Source: an uncultured Coriobacteriaceae bacterium (GTDB lineage: Bacteria; Actinomycetota; Coriobacteriia; Coriobacteriales; Eggerthellaceae). Taken from it: a stretch of 14,880 nt of DNA. A program made the position numbers and the translations under genes. Within the stretch, counting starts at the first letter, position 1, and every line of letters begins with the position of its first letter. The stretch covers positions 1 through 14,880 of the forward strand of contig USAB01000042.1 of NCBI GenBank assembly GCA_900552585.1, in the 5' to 3' direction. Positions 13,376 through 14,880 of this stretch are shown here, piece by piece. Below the pieces are notes generated by a model, which worked only from the letters and a program-made list of their open reading frames with translations, was not told where the DNA came from and searched no databases.

Positions 13376-13390
13376 CAAACGCAACGTTTG
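13376..13390. promoter_or_regulatory. CAAACG-CAA-CGTTTG dyad
   Basis: A perfect 6+3+6 inverted repeat, about 20-35 bp after the predicted transcription start. It could be a repressor operator or a small RNA hairpin. The CGTTTG half occurs again at 13472-13477. Confidence 0.45.
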
Positions 13391-13475
13391 GCAAAAGTAC
13401 CAATTAAACATGACATATTACGCCATAGCAGATATGAATAAGTATGCCTACAATCAATGCGGATTGTTAATCGTT

Positions 13476-13520
13476 TGCGGATTTACCAGATGGTGGGAAT
13501 GACCACCTGGCAAACCCGCA
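13476..13520 (+). other. long imperfect hairpin in the transporter leader
   Basis: GCGG-a-TTT-a-CCA, bulged GAT, GGTGG (13477-13496) pairs through a GAATGA loop with CCACC-TGG-c-AAA-c-CCGC (13503-13519). T13476 pairs with A13520 at the base. This gives about 16 pairs interrupted by two A/C mismatches and one 3-nt bulge. No T-run follows. TGCGGATT at its base is repeated 18 nt earlier (13458-13465). Confidence 0.6.
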
Positions 13521-13547
13521 GCCGCATTTGAAGACCGTCGATAATCC

Positions 13548-13610
13548 TTCAGCGACTGCGCTGGACGCCGGATTCCTTCGAATGCGAGCAAACCCTTTGA
13601 AGGAGGTTTG
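13548..13610 (+). promoter_or_regulatory. leader hairpins with Shine-Dalgarno sequestration
   Basis: TTCAGCG-ACTG-CGCTGGA (13548-13565) forms a hairpin with one wobble pair. TCCTTCGAA (13574-13582) pairs with TTTGAAGGA (13596-13604), nine pairs with one G-U, and covers most of the Shine-Dalgarno GAAGGAGG of the gene starting at 13613. A second TCCTTC at 13545-13550 could pair with the same site. CAAACC (13589-13594) can instead pair with GGTTTG (13605-13610), which leaves GAAGGA in a loop. The two helices cannot easily coexist. This is the layout of a translational on/off leader; no known riboswitch class was recognised. Confidence 0.5.
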
Positions 13611-13612
13611 GC

Positions 13613-14880
13613 ATGGCAGCATTGAAGCGCGAGTACGGCGGCATCCAGCCCTATATCCCGGCCGGCATCTTCCGTATCCGCCTCCCCTTCCTGCACTTCA
13701 AGATCTCTCCGCCCGAGGTGGTGACCGGCCTCATGAACGCGTGCACGTCCTACGGCGCGCTGGCCGTCCTCACGGGCACCCTGGGCCTGGACAGCACCTG
13801 CGCCTGGGGCCTGGTCATCTTCGAGACCTGCATGTACACGTGCAACTGGCTGCTGGGCGAGCCGTCCATCTGCGGATGGATCACCCCGGCCATGGCCCTG
13901 GTCATCGTCTACCTGGAGGGCTACGCGGCCCCCGGCTTCTCGGACCTGGTGACGCAGTACGGCAGCGAGGCCTCGGTGTTCGCCGCGCTCTACGCGGGCG
14001 GGTTGGACCCGAACGCGGTGGCGGCGGCCGAGCAGACCAGGCAGATGCGCATGCAGGCCATGGCCTGCACCGAGCTCGAGCTCGGCATCCTGTTCGTCGT
14101 CCTGGGCTTCTCCGGCCTGGCGAAGAACCTGAACACCCTGGTGCCGCCCGCCGTCAAGGCAGGCATCGTCCTGGGCGCCGGCATCGGCGCCGTCAACGCC
14201 CGCCTGAAGGTCGGCGGCGCGATGGACACCGCCACCTGGGGCTGCATGGCCGGCCTGATCGTGGTGTTCTTCCTGATGTTCTCCCTGCGCATCCGCTCCA
14301 AGATGGACGGCAGCCGCGGCCTGCAGATCCTGGGCAACTACAGCTTCCTGTGGGCGGTGCTGGCCATGTTCATCGTCGGCGGCATCGCGGGCGAGTTCGA
14401 CTTCAGCCACATCCTCGACCAGGGCATCTTCAAGGCGCCCGACTGGGGCTACATGGTCCAGTACACCTCCCCGCTCTGCATCGGCTGGGGTAGCGCCGAC
14501 ATGTGGCTCAACGGCATCCCCATGGCGCTGATCTCCTGGGTCATCGCATACGGCGACTTCATCACCGTGCAGCAGCTGGGCCTGCAGGCGGTCCGCGAGG
14601 ACGAGTACATCGAGTTCGACCCGAACCGCACGAACGTGATCTGCGGCATCCGCAACATCATCCTGGCCCTCGTCGCCGGCTACCCGGCGCAGGCCGGCCC
14701 CCTGTCCGCCCCGTACTGCGTGGCGACCTACCAGCGCTACAAGCAGAGCGGCCGCCAGGGCATGGACTCCATCTACGACGGCTCCGGCACGAACCTGATC
14801 TTCACGGTCATCGGCCTGTTCGTCTACCCGCTCTACGCGGCGGCCCCCCGCGCGGGGGGGCCCCCGCTGGTCCTCGTCCT
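13613..14880 (+). CDS. Polytopic membrane transporter, SulP/NCS2-like fold (truncated by window end)
   Basis: The frame is open from ATG 13613 to the last base and gives 422 residues with no stop. AAGGAGG lies 6 nt before the ATG. About ten hydrophobic segments are visible, for example around residues 39-58, 64-80, 87-103, 155-172, 180-195, 208-226, 243-259, 302-316, 344-357 and 393-408. GEPSICGWITPAMAL (82-96), LVPPAVKAGIVLGAGIGAV (176-194) and DPNRTNVICGIRNI...LVAGYPAQAGPLS (336-365) resemble the repeated core and the N-x-x-x-x-G-x-x-N-x-x-x-x-L-x-x-G-x-P stretch of xanthine/uracil (NCS2) and SulP permeases. This is family-level pattern recognition, not a firm match. Codons end almost entirely in C or G, more strictly than in the neighbouring genes. 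The final ~15 codons contain a G/C homopolymer palindrome that may be unreliable. Confidence 0.7.
   Translation, partial: MAALKREYGGIQPYIPAGIFRIRLPFLHFKISPPEVVTGLMNACTSYGALAVLTGTLGLDSTCAWGLVIFETCMYTCNWLLGEPSICGWITPAMALVIVYLEGYAAPGFSDLVTQYGSEASVFAALYAGGLDPNAVAAAEQTRQMRMQAMACTELELGILFVVLGFSGLAKNLNTLVPPAVKAGIVLGAGIGAVNARLKVGGAMDTATWGCMAGLIVVFFLMFSLRIRSKMDGSRGLQILGNYSFLWAVLAMFIVGGIAGEFDFSHILDQGIFKAPDWGYMVQYTSPLCIGWGSADMWLNGIPMALISWVIAYGDFITVQQLGLQAVREDEYIEFDPNRTNVICGIRNIILALVAGYPAQAGPLSAPYCVATYQRYKQSGRQGMDSIYDGSGTNLIFTVIGLFVYPLYAAAPRAGGPPLVLV
14844..14865. other. G/C homopolymer palindrome near the window end
   Basis: CCCCCCGCGCGGGGGG (14844-14859) is a perfect 16-bp palindrome followed by another G and CCCCC. 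It translates as Ala-Pro-Arg-Ala-Gly-Gly-Pro-Pro inside or beside a membrane segment, unlike the rest of the protein. Either it is a low-quality contig edge or a genuine repeat; the sequence alone does not decide. Confidence 0.5.

Noticed and set aside
13351..13612. match to known riboswitches (purine, ZTP, FMN, guanidine types) in the transporter leader
   Set aside because: The GACCACCTGG segment recalls part of the ZTP element, but the other conserved blocks are missing. No complete consensus of a known class could be read by eye.
13454..14493. long frames on both strands (13454-14410 minus, 13528-14493 plus) overlapping the transporter
   Set aside because: Both are repetitive Arg/His/Gly/Pro or Ala/Gln/Asp-rich products. 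The frame from ATG 13613 has a good ribosome binding site and clear membrane segments, and it stays open to the window edge.
1..14880. CRISPR arrays, insertion sequences, tRNA or rRNA genes, phage genes
   Set aside because: No regularly spaced repeats, transposase motifs, tRNA cloverleaf or rRNA sequence were seen on either strand.

Overview
The window reads as chromosomal DNA from a high-GC Gram-positive anaerobe. The gene content and protein style (dnaX-ybaB-recR-dNTPase cluster, major facilitator plus short-chain dehydrogenase plus acyl-CoA dehydrogenase modules, MocR and LysR regulators) fit a gut-type Coriobacteriia/Eggerthellaceae organism. That placement is an inference from protein character; no marker such as rRNA is present. 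Coding DNA is GC-rich, whereas the regulatory gaps at 3497-4054, 7857-8043 and 13277-13612 are clearly richer in A+T. I see no insertion sequence, CRISPR array, tRNA or rRNA.

Layout. (1) 1-2486, + strand: the 3' end of dnaX, then ybaB, recR and an HD-domain dNTPase. This is a compact replication/recombination/nucleotide-pool cluster; recR and the dNTPase overlap in TAATG. A bidirectional terminator at 2637-2667 separates it from the convergent next gene. (2) 2690-7856: a catabolic/uptake module. A short-chain dehydrogenase (-) and an MFS transporter (+) diverge from a 558-bp AT-rich region that contains a very strong palindrome in front of the transporter. A LysR regulator (+) follows, and a convergent acyl-CoA dehydrogenase (-) closes the module. 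Each unit has its own hairpin terminator. (3) 8244-11014, + strand: an ArsR/SmtB repressor with a complete alpha-5 zinc-type metal site, a DJ-1/PfpI protein and a UbiB/ABC1 kinase-like membrane protein. Gaps are about 55 nt and there is one terminator after the last gene, so this looks like a single operon. (4) 11062-13276, + strand: a MocR-type regulator (GntR wHTH fused to an aminotransferase fold) followed 22 nt later by a Nudix hydrolase. (5) 13613 to the window end, + strand: a truncated polytopic transporter resembling the SulP/NCS2 fold. It is preceded by a long leader with several hairpins, the last of which sequesters the Shine-Dalgarno sequence.

How they may work together: region 1 is housekeeping. 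Region 2 looks like uptake and oxidation of a small organic acid or acyl compound under LysR control, but the substrate cannot be read from sequence. Region 3 suggests metal- or stress-linked control of quinone/membrane functions. The most interesting candidates for undescribed biology are the structured leader at 13351-13612, the palindromic leader of the MFS gene at 3956-3999, and the pairing of a zinc-type ArsR sensor with PfpI and UbiB-like genes instead of metal transporters. The last ~40 bases contain a G/C homopolymer palindrome that looks like a sequence or contig-edge problem.
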